A stretch of DNA of 64,000 nt, from assembly GCF_017352155.2 (NCBI RefSeq), contig NZ_CP071462.1:1984001-2048000 (forward strand). The letters run 5' to 3'. Below are positions 52,265 through 61,722 of this stretch, piece after piece. The position numbers and the translations under genes were made by a program. Each line of letters begins with the position of its first letter. Position 1 is the stretch's first letter. Below the pieces are notes generated by a model. That model saw nothing but the letters and a program-made list of their open reading frames with translations, was not told the origin of the DNA and ran no database searches. The stretch is from Haloterrigena alkaliphila. Lineage in GTDB: Archaea; Halobacteriota; Halobacteria; Halobacteriales; Natrialbaceae.

Positions 52265-53422
52265 ATGGACGATAGTCTCCGATCGGTCCCCCCCGAGTCG
52301 GTCGACGTCGGCGTCGACCCGCTCTCGCAGGGGGACCTCGAGATCGAAACGTACCAGGTCGTCCGTCCGGACGGGACGTACGATTCGGACCGGGTACCGG
52401 ACATCGACGACGAGGCGCTCTGCGATCTCTACCGGTGGATGCTTCTGCAGCGCGTCTACGACAATCGCGCGACGAAACTCCAGCGACGCGGGAAACTCGG
52501 AACGGTCGCCTCCGGACGCGGCCAGGAAGCCAGCATCGTCGGCAGCGGCTACGCGCTGTCCGACGACGACTGGATCTTCCCGTACGGTCGGGAAGCCGCC
52601 GCGCTCCTGATGCATGGCCTGTCGATGCGCGACCTGCTGCTGTACTGGCGTGGCATCGAGGACGCTTCGCGGATGGAGGGGGCCAACGTCTTCGGTCTCG
52701 CCATCTCGATCGGCTCGCACATCCCGCTCGCGACCGGCAAGGCGTGGGGGATGCAACTCGAGGGCGAGGACTCGATCGCCTTCGCGAACCTCGGGGACGG
52801 GGCGACCTCGACGGGCGCGTTCCACGAGGGGATGAACTTCGCCGGCGTGCTCGGCGCCCCGGCGGTGTTCTTCTGCCAGAACAACCAGTACGCGATCTCC
52901 CTGCCGTTCGACGAGCAGACGAACGCGAACACGGTGGCCCAGAAGGCCCTGGCCTACGGCGTCGACGGGATCCGCGTCGACGGCAACGACGTGCTCGCGG
53001 TGTACAACGCGATGTCGACGGCGCGGGAACGCGCGCTCGAGGGCAACCCGGTCCTCGTCGAAGCGGTCACGTACCGCCGCGGCGCCCACACGACGAGCGA
53101 CGACCCGACGCGGTACCGCGAAGACGAGGAGGTCGAGGAGTGGAAGGACCGCGACCCGCTCGAGCGCTACCAGGCGTTCCTCGAGCAGACCGGGCGGTGG
53201 GATGCCATCGACGAGGAGGCGATCCGCGAGGACGTCGAGGAGGAGTTCTCGGCGGCCGTCGACGCCGCCGACGCCTTCGAGGAACGCGGCATCGAGGAGA
53301 TCTTCGCCCACCTCCACGAGGAGATGCCGCCGGAACTGGAACACCAGCTCGAGGAGTTCCGCGAACTGCTGGAGGAGCGACCGGACATGTACGACTACAT
53401 CGAACGACGGCCCAAGGGGTAA
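52265..53422 (+). CDS. 2-oxoacid dehydrogenase complex, E1 alpha subunit
   Basis: A 385-residue thiamin-diphosphate enzyme subunit. The ThDP/Mg motif runs GDGATSTGAFHEGMNFAG to FCQNNQYAIS, and the phosphorylation-loop equivalent RRGAHTTSDDPTRYR follows. It decarboxylates a 2-oxoacid (pyruvate or branched-chain) together with E1 beta, which starts 3 bases later. ATG 52265 fits the TATA box at 52229-52238; an ATG at 52250 is the alternative. Substrate class cannot be fixed from the sequence. Confidence 0.93.
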   Translation: MDDSLRSVPPESVDVGVDPLSQGDLEIETYQVVRPDGTYDSDRVPDIDDEALCDLYRWMLLQRVYDNRATKLQRRGKLGTVASGRGQEASIVGSGYALSDDDWIFPYGREAAALLMHGLSMRDLLLYWRGIEDASRMEGANVFGLAISIGSHIPLATGKAWGMQLEGEDSIAFANLGDGATSTGAFHEGMNFAGVLGAPAVFFCQNNQYAISLPFDEQTNANTVAQKALAYGVDGIRVDGNDVLAVYNAMSTARERALEGNPVLVEAVTYRRGAHTTSDDPTRYREDEEVEEWKDRDPLERYQAFLEQTGRWDAIDEEAIREDVEEEFSAAVDAADAFEERGIEEIFAHLHEEMPPELEHQLEEFRELLEERPDMYDYIERRPKG

Positions 53423-53425
53423 TCA

Positions 53426-54391
53426 ATGAACGCGACAATCGTCGAAGCAGTCAACGACGCACTACACGAGGAGATGACGAACGACGACCGAACGCTGGTC
53501 TTCGGGCAGGACGTCGCCGAGTCCGGCGGCGTGTTCCGCGCGACCGACGGCCTGAAAGAGGAGTTCGGCGGGGAGCGGGTGCTGGACACGCCGCTGTCGG
53601 AGATCGCGATCGTCGGCTCGGCCGTCGGGCTGGCGACCCACGGCTTCCGTCCGATCGCGGAGATCCAGTTCTCCGGCTTCCTGCCGCCGGCGTTCGATCA
53701 ACTGGTCACCAACGCCAGCCGCATCCGGTGGCGCACCCGCGGGGAACTCTCGGCCCCGATGGTCGTCCGGACGCCCTACGGTGCCGGCGTGCGCGCGCTG
53801 GAACACCACTCCGAGAGCCTCGAGGCGGCCTACGGCCACATTCCCGGCCTCAAGGTGGCGATCCCCTCGACACCCCACGACGCCAAGGGGATGCTCGTCA
53901 GCGCCATCCGGGACCCCGACCCGGTGCTGTTCATGGAGCCCAAGCACGTCTACCGCTCCTTCAGAGAGGAGATCGACGAGGGCACCTACACCGAACCGCT
54001 CGGGAAGGCCGCCGTTCGCCGCGAGGGCTCGGACCTCACCGTCATCTCGTGGGGCGCGATGATGCACAAGACTCTCGAGGCGGTCGACAACCTGGACGTC
54101 GACGCCGAGGTGATCGACCTGCGGACGATCTCCCCCTTCGACAAGGAGACCGTCACGGAGTCGGTCGAGAAGACCGGTCGCTGCGTCGTCGTCCACGAGG
54201 CGGCCAAGACTGGCGGCTTCGCCGCCGAAATCGTCGCCTCGATCAACGACGAGGTGCTGATGTACCTCGAGGCGCCGATCGAGCGCGTGACCGGGTTCGA
54301 CGTCCCCGTCCCGCTGCTGTCGATGGAGGACTTCTACATCCCGCACCCGCCGCGGATCGAGGAAGCGATCAAAGACACCGTCGCGTACTGA
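53426..54391 (+). CDS. 2-oxoacid dehydrogenase complex, E1 beta subunit
   Basis: A 321-residue E1 beta subunit. Typical blocks are GQDVAESGGVFRATDGL at the N-terminus, IQFSGFLPPAFDQLVTNASR in the middle and GRCVVVHEAAKTGGFAAEI plus PVPLLSMEDFYIP at the C-terminus. It forms the ThDP site with E1 alpha. The E2 and E3 genes converge on it from the right instead of following in the same operon. Confidence 0.94.
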   Translation: MNATIVEAVNDALHEEMTNDDRTLVFGQDVAESGGVFRATDGLKEEFGGERVLDTPLSEIAIVGSAVGLATHGFRPIAEIQFSGFLPPAFDQLVTNASRIRWRTRGELSAPMVVRTPYGAGVRALEHHSESLEAAYGHIPGLKVAIPSTPHDAKGMLVSAIRDPDPVLFMEPKHVYRSFREEIDEGTYTEPLGKAAVRREGSDLTVISWGAMMHKTLEAVDNLDVDAEVIDLRTISPFDKETVTESVEKTGRCVVVHEAAKTGGFAAEIVASINDEVLMYLEAPIERVTGFDVPVPLLSMEDFYIPHPPRIEEAIKDTVAY

Positions 54392-54490
54392 CGGACCACC
54401 GATTTTCGCGGTCTCGATAGCAGGCCGTCCTGATTGCGCCCGTTGCTCGCTCGAGCACGTCGTTCGGCGTTCGGTTCCGATTCGAACGGG

Positions 54491-54554
54491 GACTACCGAT
54501 TCTGATCCGGGAACTGGCTACCGGTTCAGATCCGGGCGCTGGCTACCGATTCAG
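54491..54554. repeat. 25-bp tandem repeat overlapping the lpdA stop codon
   Basis: Copies begin at 54491, 54516 and 54541 (partial). The consensus is GGCTACCGATTCAGATCCGGG plus CGCT. The last copy contains the lpdA codons for L-N-R and its TAG, so the 3' end of the gene was probably duplicated into the convergent gap. Confidence 0.65.
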
Positions 54555-55967
54555 CGTGTGAATGGCCTGCCCGCGCGCGTTCTCGGCCGCCTCCATGACC
54601 GCCTCCGAGAGGGTCGGATGCGCGTGGACCGTGTCGGCTATGTCCTCGAGCGTCGCGCCCATCTCGATCGCGAGGCCGACTTCGGCGATCAGTTCCGACG
54701 CCTCGGGGGCGACGATCTGTCCGCCGAGGACGAACCCGGTTCCCTCGTCGGCGACGAGTCGAACGAACCCGTCCGATTCGCCCATCGTGAGCGCGCGCCC
54801 GCTGGCGCGAAGCGGCATCGTGCCGACGACGGGATCGAAGCCGGCCGCGGCGGCCTCGGCTTCCGTCAGCCCGACGGTGCCGACCTCCGGATCGGTGAAC
54901 ACGGCCGCGGGAATGGCCTGGTGATCCAGCGCCGCCGGCTCGCCGGCAGCGACGCCGGCGGCGACCAGCCCCTCGGCGCTCGCCTTGTGGGCCAGCATCG
55001 GCTCGCCCGCGACGTCGCCGACCGCGAAGACGTGCTCGAGATCGGTTCGCGCGTAGTCGTCGGTTTCGACGAAGCCGCGCTCGTCGGTCTCGATGCCCAG
55101 CGACTCGAGTTCGAGGCTCTCGGTCACCGGCTCGCGGCCGACCGCGATCAGGACGCGGTCGGCGCCGTAGACCGACTCGTCGCCGTCCGCGGTCTCCGTG
55201 ACGACCTCGATCCCGTCGTCGGTCTCGCGCCACTCGCTGGCGCCCTCGCCGAATCGGAACTCGATGCCCAGATCCTCGGCGCGGTCCCGTACGACTCGGG
55301 CGATATCGTCCTCGTAGGTCGGCAGCGCGTCCTCGAGCATCTCGACGACCGCCACGTCGGCGCCGGCTTTCGCGAACGCGGTGGAGAGCTCCATGCCGAT
55401 GTAGCCGGCCCCGACGACGAGCAGGTCGTCCGGCACCGCGTCGGCGGCCAGCGCGTCGCGCGACGACCAGACGGGGTCGTCCTCGACGTCGAACCCGGGG
55501 AGCGTTATCGGTCGACTGCCGGTCGCGACGATGGCGTGGTCGAACTCGATTGACTCGCTCCCCTGTCCCTCGCCGCCGTGGGCGATGCGGACGGTCTCCT
55601 CGTCGACGAACGTGGCCGTCCCTTCGATCAGGTTGACGCCGTTGGCCTTGCAGAGCTTCTCGACGCCGCCGGTGAGCTGGTCGACGACGCCGTCTTTCCA
55701 CTCGACGAGCGTCCGCATGTCGACGGTCGGATCGGCGTGGACCCCCATCTCCTCGGCGCGACCCGCCTCGTGGGCGAGGTCCGTCGCGGTGATCAGCGCC
55801 TTCGACGGGATGCAGCCGTAGTTGAGGCAGGTCCCCCCGTAGGCGTCCCGTTCGACGAGCGTCGTGTCCAGTCCGTGTTGTGCGGCGCGGATCGCGGCCG
55901 TGTAGCCGCCGGGTCCGCCGCCGATAACCAGTACGTCAGTGGCTGTCATTACGTCTCCGACGACCAT
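54543..55967 (-). CDS. lpdA: Dihydrolipoyl dehydrogenase (E3)
   Basis: A 474-residue flavoprotein that reoxidises E2 lipoate with NAD. The redox-active disulfide is GGTCLNYGCIPSK (C47, C52); the FAD site is VLVIGGGPGGYTAA and the C-terminal acid-base pair region is HAHPTLSEAV. I recognise the sequence as close to Haloferax volcanii E3, which also begins MVVGD, so ATG 55967 is used; it overlaps the E2 stop (TAATG). An ATG six codons later has a GGAG ahead of it. Confidence 0.97.
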   Translation of the reverse strand: MVVGDVMTATDVLVIGGGPGGYTAAIRAAQHGLDTTLVERDAYGGTCLNYGCIPSKALITATDLAHEAGRAEEMGVHADPTVDMRTLVEWKDGVVDQLTGGVEKLCKANGVNLIEGTATFVDEETVRIAHGGEGQGSESIEFDHAIVATGSRPITLPGFDVEDDPVWSSRDALAADAVPDDLLVVGAGYIGMELSTAFAKAGADVAVVEMLEDALPTYEDDIARVVRDRAEDLGIEFRFGEGASEWRETDDGIEVVTETADGDESVYGADRVLIAVGREPVTESLELESLGIETDERGFVETDDYARTDLEHVFAVGDVAGEPMLAHKASAEGLVAAGVAAGEPAALDHQAIPAAVFTDPEVGTVGLTEAEAAAAGFDPVVGTMPLRASGRALTMGESDGFVRLVADEGTGFVLGGQIVAPEASELIAEVGLAIEMGATLEDIADTVHAHPTLSEAVMEAAENARGQAIHTLNR

Positions 55968-57628
55968 TATTCGAGTAGGAGTAGTGCTGGCGCATTCAGG
56001 TAGCGCTTGACCTCGTTCGTGAACTGTGCGGCTTCGGCGCCGTCGACCAGCCGGTGGTCGACCGACATGGAGATCGGCATCGTCGGCCGGGCGACCACGT
56101 CCCCGTCCTCGACCCAGGGTCGCTCCTTCAGCGAGCCGAGCGCGAGGATCCCCGCCTCGGGGTAGTTGATGATCGGGGAGGCGTACTCGCCGCCGATCGC
56201 CCCGATGTTCGTGATCGTGAACGTCCCGCCCTGCATCTCGTCGGGACTGATCCGCCGGTTCCGAGCGCGTTCGGCCTTGTCGTTGATGTCTCGAGCCAGC
56301 TCGAGCAGCCCCTTTTCGTCGGCGTCGTCGATCACGGGCACCATCAGTCCGGCGTCGGTCGCGACGGCGATCCCGATGTTGTACTCGTCGTGGACGACGA
56401 TCTCCTCGGCTTCCTCGTCGAGTTCAGCGTTCAGCGACGGCACCGACTGCAGCGCCGCGACCACGGCCTTGACGGCGAACGGCAGGTAGGTGAGTTTGAC
56501 GCCGCGCTCCTCGGCGCGCGCTTTGAGCCGGGAGCGCGCGTCGACCAACTCCGAGACCTCGACCTCGTCGTGGTGGCTCACGTGCGGCGCCGTGAACTTC
56601 GAGGTCGCCATCTGTTCGCCGATCGTCCGCCTGACGCCGGTGTACGGGATGCGATCGCCGGCCGTCGGGCCGTCCGATCCGTCGGTCCCGCCCTGCCCCG
56701 CGCTCGAGGCCGACGTCCCGTCTCCAGCGGGTGCCGGAGACGACCGGTCGCCCGCCGCAAACGCGCTGACGTCGGCCGGCGTCACGAACGATTCGCCGTC
56801 GCGCTGCTCGCTCGCCGGAACGTCGTCGATATCGACGCCCTCGTCGCGCGCGAGCCGTCGAGTCGCTGGCATCGCCAGTGTCCGGTCGCGATCCGCACCG
56901 TCGCGCGACTCGAGGGTCTCGAGTGCCCCCGACTGCCCGCGGTCGTTGGCGCTGGCGGTTCCGGTCGCCGCGGACGTTCCCGATGCTGCCGCGGGTCCGC
57001 CCGGAGCGGCCGCCGCCGATCCGTCCCGAGCGGCCGCTGCCGCGGATTCGTCGGCATCGGCCGTCTCGGCCTCGGCGTCGGCGTCTTCGACGCCCGGAAT
57101 TTCGGCCGACTCCGCCGTCATCGGGGCTGACGCCTCGCCGGCCGCTTCGCGGACGTCGCGTTCGGTGACCCGGTTCCCGGTACCGTTCCCGCCGAGCGTC
57201 GCGATGTCGACCCTCTCCTCGCGAGCGAGTCTGCGGACGCTGGGCGCGGCGAAGACGCGACCCTCCGGGACGGTCGATTCAACGGCGTCGACCGATTCGG
57301 ACGGATCGGCGGACGTCTCGTCGGCGTCCCCTTCGGTCGTCGCGTCCTCGTCAGGGTCGGCGCTGGTATCCGCTTCGTCCCCGCTCGCGTCGTCGACCTC
57401 GAACACGACGAGGACGTCGCCGACGGGAACGACCTCCCCTTCCTCGGCGCGCAGTTCCGCGACCTCACCGTCGTACGGCGACGGGATCTCCACGAGCGCC
57501 TTGTCGGTCTCGACTTCGGCGAGCACCTGGTCTTCCTCGACGGTATCGCCGACGGCGACGTGCCAGGTGACCAGTTCACCCTCGGCGACGCCTTCGCCGA
57601 CGTCTGGTAGTTCGAACTCCGTTCTCAT
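55967..57628 (-). CDS. Dihydrolipoamide acyltransferase (E2) with two E3-binding domains
   Basis: A 553-residue E2. The lipoyl domain (1-78) carries the lipoylated K43 in ETDKALVEIP. Two peripheral-subunit-binding domains follow, at about 125-160 (APSVRRLAREERVD) and 250-288 (MPATRRLARDEGVD), joined by long Ala/Asp linkers. The catalytic domain (about 325-553) ends with the DHRLVDG motif (H525, D529). Most E2 proteins have one binding domain; the extra one may be a duplication. It is followed directly by lpdA. Confidence 0.94.
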   Translation of the reverse strand: MRTEFELPDVGEGVAEGELVTWHVAVGDTVEEDQVLAEVETDKALVEIPSPYDGEVAELRAEEGEVVPVGDVLVVFEVDDASGDEADTSADPDEDATTEGDADETSADPSESVDAVESTVPEGRVFAAPSVRRLAREERVDIATLGGNGTGNRVTERDVREAAGEASAPMTAESAEIPGVEDADAEAETADADESAAAAARDGSAAAAPGGPAAASGTSAATGTASANDRGQSGALETLESRDGADRDRTLAMPATRRLARDEGVDIDDVPASEQRDGESFVTPADVSAFAAGDRSSPAPAGDGTSASSAGQGGTDGSDGPTAGDRIPYTGVRRTIGEQMATSKFTAPHVSHHDEVEVSELVDARSRLKARAEERGVKLTYLPFAVKAVVAALQSVPSLNAELDEEAEEIVVHDEYNIGIAVATDAGLMVPVIDDADEKGLLELARDINDKAERARNRRISPDEMQGGTFTITNIGAIGGEYASPIINYPEAGILALGSLKERPWVEDGDVVARPTMPISMSVDHRLVDGAEAAQFTNEVKRYLNAPALLLLE

Positions 57629-57827
57629 CTGTGGGTGATAGGGACATTCTCACACAGTAGTATACGCTCTTCGGTCGGCGGATTTTCGCCGCGGCGACCG
57701 TTCCGCTCCCGGACTCACCCGTCCACTCGCCGTTCGAATTTCGACGGGGTATCGAGAACAAGTAACCGGACACCTGTTCGGAAGCGACGACCAACAGTTA
57801 TTAGCTCGCGAACCATCAGTCAGTCAC

Positions 57828-58601
57828 ATGGATGCAGACAACGACCACATGCGAACGCGGGTCAAGACGGTGCGGACGGCGCTCGACATCGTCGAAGCGC
57901 TGAAATCGCTCGACGGTGCCACGACGACGGAAGTCGCCACTCACCTCGACATGCCCAAGAGCAGCGTCTACAACCACCTCCAGACCCTCGAGCACGACGG
58001 GTACGTCGTGAAGAACGACCAGACGTACGAACTCGGATTGCGGTTCCTCGATCTGGGGGCGTTCGCCCGCCAGAAGAAGGGCAAACTGACCGACGTGGCC
58101 CAGCCCGAACTCGAGTCGGTCGCCGAGGAGACCGGCGAACTGGTCAACCTGCTGGTCGAGGAGAACGGCCGCGGGATCTTTCTGCTGCGCGAGCAGGGCC
58201 CCCAGTCGGTGAACATCGACTCCTACACCGGCCAGTGCGTCCACCTGCACACGACCGCGCTGGGGAAGACGGTGCTGGCTCACCTGCCGGCCGAGCGCCG
58301 GGCGGAGATCATCGACCGCCACGGCCTGCCGGAGAAGACGGAGAACACGATCACCGACCGTGATGAACTCGAGGACGCACTCGAGGAGATCCGGAACGAG
58401 GGCGTCGCGTACGACCTGGAGGAGCGAATCAAGGGGCTCCGCTGCGTCGCGATACCGATCTTCCGCGACGACCGCATCTCCGGAGCGATCAGCGTCTCCG
58501 GCCCGAACAGTCGCATGGACGACCAGCGTATCCAGACCGAGGTCCTCCCGAAACTGCGACACGCGGCGAACATCATCGAACTCAATCAGACGTACTCGTG
58601 A
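57828..58601 (+). CDS. IclR-family transcriptional regulator (third)
   Basis: A 257-residue IclR protein with the HTH HLDMPKSSVYNHLQTLEHDG (about 45-65) and an effector domain including HTTALGKTVLAHLPAERR. ATG 57828 is set by the TATA box AGTTATTAG (57796-57804) 28 bases upstream, so its message is leaderless. It is divergent from E2-lpdA with about 200 bases between and may control that operon. The effector-domain key residues look normal. Confidence 0.93.
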   Translation: MDADNDHMRTRVKTVRTALDIVEALKSLDGATTTEVATHLDMPKSSVYNHLQTLEHDGYVVKNDQTYELGLRFLDLGAFARQKKGKLTDVAQPELESVAEETGELVNLLVEENGRGIFLLREQGPQSVNIDSYTGQCVHLHTTALGKTVLAHLPAERRAEIIDRHGLPEKTENTITDRDELEDALEEIRNEGVAYDLEERIKGLRCVAIPIFRDDRISGAISVSGPNSRMDDQRIQTEVLPKLRHAANIIELNQTYS

Positions 58602-58666
58602 CGGCAACGCGGGAAACCCGTCGCAAGACCGCCGCCGAACTGGATCGAGGCGTTGGTTCGCGTATC

Positions 58667-58682
58667 ACGAACATACGTTCGT
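58667..58682. promoter_or_regulatory. Inverted repeat ACGAAC-N4-GTTCGT
   Basis: Six-base perfect arms. The half-site GTTCGT returns in another palindrome 266 bases to the right. Likely operator; regulator unknown. Confidence 0.4.
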
Positions 58683-58932
58683 TTCCTCCTACTACGGGGG
58701 ATCGTCTGCCGAATACGCCCGGCTTGATCGGAATCGGTTGTCGATCGGCTCCCTCGTCTCGAGGCTCCTCTTAATTACGAAAGTACAGTTGTAAACTTGG
58801 CTGCTGGTGCGGGTGGGCCCGCGCGTTACCGACCGATCAGTCCGGTGAATCGACGCTTCCCGTAGTAGTCCTTCGTCAGTTTTGGACGTGGTATCGGCCG
58901 GATGCGCGATAGTCGGAATGAATCGGATGATT

Positions 58933-58949
58933 GTTCGTTCTTAACGAAC
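58933..58949. promoter_or_regulatory. Inverted repeat GTTCGTT-N3-AACGAAC
   Basis: Seven-base perfect arms with a 3-base centre, sharing GTTCGT/ACGAAC with the previous element. A hairpin loop of three bases is also possible. Confidence 0.45.
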
Positions 58950-59636
58950 GTACCTTCGTCTCGGACTGTTATTGCGTCTCTACTGGCGAATTCGACCTGT
59001 CGAGCGGGACGGAATCGGACGTCGTCCGAACGGATCATCTCGAGTTCCTACGTTTATTACGACAGTATGGATGTAAATAATCTATCGCAGGGCAATTGGT
59101 GCTGTGCGTCATCGACGAACCTTCCAAACGTTGGGTTCTGATCTCCGAAATAATCTGTATTCTTACAGTGATGGATTACGTATATTATTCGCCAGTGTCG
59201 GACTATCGGCCGGGTGCGCCACCGTCCGACTGAGAACTGACTACGGGGCGGCCAATCACTGTCGCACCTCGACTCGAAACCGAATCAACGGTAGGTGTCC
59301 GCTATGTCCTAAAAACTATCAATTCGTTTCGACTATCTCGTCGGATCTCGCGGTAAGTCTCGGCACTTACACCGAACTGCTCTCCCCGTTCGATCGCAGT
59401 CGACGGGACTGATCGATAGGTAATTTATCTGGTAATACAGCTAATATAGCGCTCTTATTATAACTACGCGCCTGACTCTACGATCCTCGAGAGAATCCCG
59501 AAGGGTCGGCGGACGAAGCGGATTGCCGTTCGCCTCTTGCGAACAGTCGCCCGTCGCAATCGAACGGAGAGTCGACCACGTCTGACAGTATCGGTGGGAC
59601 GTCCCGTCGCGTCTTCACAAGGCATTTTGAATAAAC

Positions 59637-59644
59637 TTTTTATA
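59637..59644 (+). promoter_or_regulatory. TATA box of the Lrp-like regulator gene
   Basis: TTTTATAG is centred about 28 bases before ATG 59668; leaderless transcript predicted. Confidence 0.6.
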
Positions 59645-59667
59645 GAGACTACTGCAGGTTCACGTAC

Positions 59668-60216
59668 ATGGACGAAGACGACTCGTTCGACGTATCACCG
59701 CGGGATATCGCCATCCTCAAAGCGAGAGTCGATCATCCCACGTCGTCGACGCGGGAACTCAGCGGAATCCTCGAGGAGGAGTACGGGATCTCCCTCTCCC
59801 ACAATCGTATCAACGAAATTCTGCGGACGATGTCCGAGCAGGAGATCTTTCGGGAGACGATCCTCCCGAACCGGGAGATTTTTCGCCACTACCTGTTTCG
59901 GATCGGGTTCAACTTCACGAACTTCGAGGAAAACTGGCGAGACTGCTATTTCGCCCTGCAGAATGATCCGCACGTCCTGATGTTCTTCACCGCGGACAGC
60001 AGCTATCACTGGCACGTCATCACGCAGTTCCGGACGGACAACCAGATGGAGCGGTGGGTCCACGAGTTCTTCAAAGCGCACGGCGATCTGATCGGCGGGT
60101 TCCACAACACGATGCTCCACAGCGTCCACAAGTTCCAGACCGAGGCCGCGGTCTTCGACGACATCCTCGCGGAGACCGAGGAGGGCCGACAGTATCTCGA
60201 CCACGAAAGCGACTGA
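59668..60216 (+). CDS. Lrp/AsnC-like winged-helix regulator
   Basis: A 182-residue protein. Residues 10-65 form a winged helix like Lrp/AsnC (PRDIAILKARVDHP, then LSHNRINEILRTM). Residues 70-180 contain a mixed alpha/beta part with many aromatic residues (FRHYLFRIGFNFTNFEENW), which may be a diverged ligand domain and not a clear RAM domain. The ATG is set by the TATA box at 59637-59644. The synthetase alpha gene follows after 81 bases with its own promoter. Confidence 0.78.
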   Translation: MDEDDSFDVSPRDIAILKARVDHPTSSTRELSGILEEEYGISLSHNRINEILRTMSEQEIFRETILPNREIFRHYLFRIGFNFTNFEENWRDCYFALQNDPHVLMFFTADSSYHWHVITQFRTDNQMERWVHEFFKAHGDLIGGFHNTMLHSVHKFQTEAAVFDDILAETEEGRQYLDHESD

Positions 60217-60264
60217 TTGTCACCTCAGTTTAGGTATCATCGACTGATAGAACCTTCACTCCGT

Positions 60265-60275
60265 AATTTATATTA
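60265..60275 (+). promoter_or_regulatory. TATA box of the orphan synthetase alpha gene
   Basis: AATTTATATTA is centred 28 bases before ATG 60298 and argues against the longer open frame. Confidence 0.55.
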
Positions 60276-60297
60276 CACGGTTCGGCCATGCCCCAGT

Positions 60298-61635
60298 ATG
60301 GGAGTATCCGACTTCTTCGATCCGGACGGAATCGCCGTCATCGGCGCGTCGAAGACGGCCGGCAAGCTCGGTAACGACGCGATGACCAACATCCGGACGT
60401 ACGACGGCGAGGTCTACCCGGTCAACCCCTCCAGCGAGGGGAGCGTCTACGGCTACGACTTCGTCGACTCGATTCACGAGACCGACGCCGATCTCGCGCT
60501 GTGTTGCGTCCCCAGCCCCGTCGTCCCGGAGGTACTTGAGGAGTGCGGCGAGGCCGGCGTGGGCGCGGCGGTGATCTTCGCCGGCGGCTTCGCGGAAGTC
60601 GACGACGAAGGGCGGGCGCGCGAGGACGAGATCGGTCGCATCGGCGAGGAGTACGACATGACGATCCTCGGGCCGAACACGGCGGGCTACTGTATCCCTC
60701 ATCTGGACCTCTACGGCTCGTTCGTTCCGGAGATCCGCGACGTCGAGACCGGGAACGTCGCCCTGCTCGCCCAAAGCGGCGGCGTCGGCATCACCTCCGC
60801 CTTCCAGCTGGATCGCGAGGAGTACGGCGTCTCGGCGATGTTCGGCCTCGGGAACCGGGCGAACACCGACTTTGCGGAGTTCGTCCCGGTGCTCGACGAC
60901 GATCCGCGGACCGACGCGATCGCGGTCCACATCGAGGGTACCGACGACATCGACGACGCGATCGAGGCCTTCCGCGAGTCGGAGACGCCGATCATCGCCT
61001 TCAAGGCCGGTAGCGAGGATCTGAGCGAGTTCGTCCAGTCCCACACGGGAGCGCCGATTCAGGACCGTTCGAGCTACGAGGAGGCCCTCGCCGGCGAGGG
61101 CGTCGTCTTCGTCTCGTCGGTGACCGAACTCTTGGACGCCAGCCGCGCGATCGCGGACGCGCCGACCCCGGACGGACGAAACGTCGGCGTCGTCACGGCT
61201 CAGGCCGGGCCGGGGATCATCATCGCCGACGAGCTCCACGAACGCGGCGCCGACTTCCCCGATCTGGAGCCCGAGACCCAGGAGCGGGTCGACGACCTCC
61301 TGCAGGGGATCACCTACACGGAGAATCCGGTCGACACCGGCCGCCCGCTCCCCGAGTTCGGACAGGTCATCGACGCCGTCGCCCGCGACGACAACGTCGA
61401 CGTCGTCGTCGTCTACGAGATCTACGAGGACTCGCTGGGCTACCCGCTCGAGGAACTCGAGACCCTCGCGGCGGAGGTCGACAAGCCGATCCTCTTTACG
61501 GTCGCCGGACCGGCCGACTCCCTCGAGGCGGAACGCCTCCGGATGGAGGAGGTCGGCATTCCGACGTTCCAGGCACCCAAACGGGGCGCGCACGCGGTCG
61601 CGGCCCTGATCGACTCGGTCGCCGACGACGCGTAG
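60298..61635 (+). CDS. ADP-forming acyl-CoA synthetase alpha subunit, orphan paralogue
   Basis: A 445-residue paralogue of the alpha subunit at 14604-15989, with the same N-terminal CoA-binding domain (DFFDPDGIAVIGASKTAGKLG), the His loop QSHTGAPIQDRSSYEEA and a matching C-terminal EYGVPTFQAPKRG-type end. No beta subunit is next to it; the gene is followed by a convergent transporter. It might use the beta subunit at 15982 or one elsewhere in the genome. Confidence 0.92.
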   Translation: MGVSDFFDPDGIAVIGASKTAGKLGNDAMTNIRTYDGEVYPVNPSSEGSVYGYDFVDSIHETDADLALCCVPSPVVPEVLEECGEAGVGAAVIFAGGFAEVDDEGRAREDEIGRIGEEYDMTILGPNTAGYCIPHLDLYGSFVPEIRDVETGNVALLAQSGGVGITSAFQLDREEYGVSAMFGLGNRANTDFAEFVPVLDDDPRTDAIAVHIEGTDDIDDAIEAFRESETPIIAFKAGSEDLSEFVQSHTGAPIQDRSSYEEALAGEGVVFVSSVTELLDASRAIADAPTPDGRNVGVVTAQAGPGIIIADELHERGADFPDLEPETQERVDDLLQGITYTENPVDTGRPLPEFGQVIDAVARDDNVDVVVVYEIYEDSLGYPLEELETLAAEVDKPILFTVAGPADSLEAERLRMEEVGIPTFQAPKRGAHAVAALIDSVADDA

Positions 61636-61722
61636 GTCGACGGGCCGGTCGCGGTTCGAGCCGCTGATTTTCGATTCGCCGATTCGCTCGTCGACCGGAG
61701 GTTCGGCGGACCGAGAGTCCGC

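Larger units (their letters stand above)
58602..59667. other. 1066-bp region with no recognised gene
   Basis: The longest gene-poor stretch. It has two inverted repeats (listed below), several T/A-rich promoter-like boxes (for example TTAATTACG about 58770-58778 and TTTATTACG about 59052-59060), and the promoter of the Lrp-like gene at its right end. A 70-codon minus-strand frame (58826-59038) is not convincing. It could be a decayed locus or the site of non-coding transcripts. Confidence 0.5.

Noticed and set aside
52435-54420. 661-codon plus-strand frame over the E1 genes
   Set aside because: Arg/Gly/Pro-rich shadow in another frame of E1 alpha and beta.
58826-59038. 70-codon minus-strand frame in the gene-free kilobase
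   Set aside because: No recognisable family, no clear promoter and atypical composition; it may be a remnant but cannot be supported.
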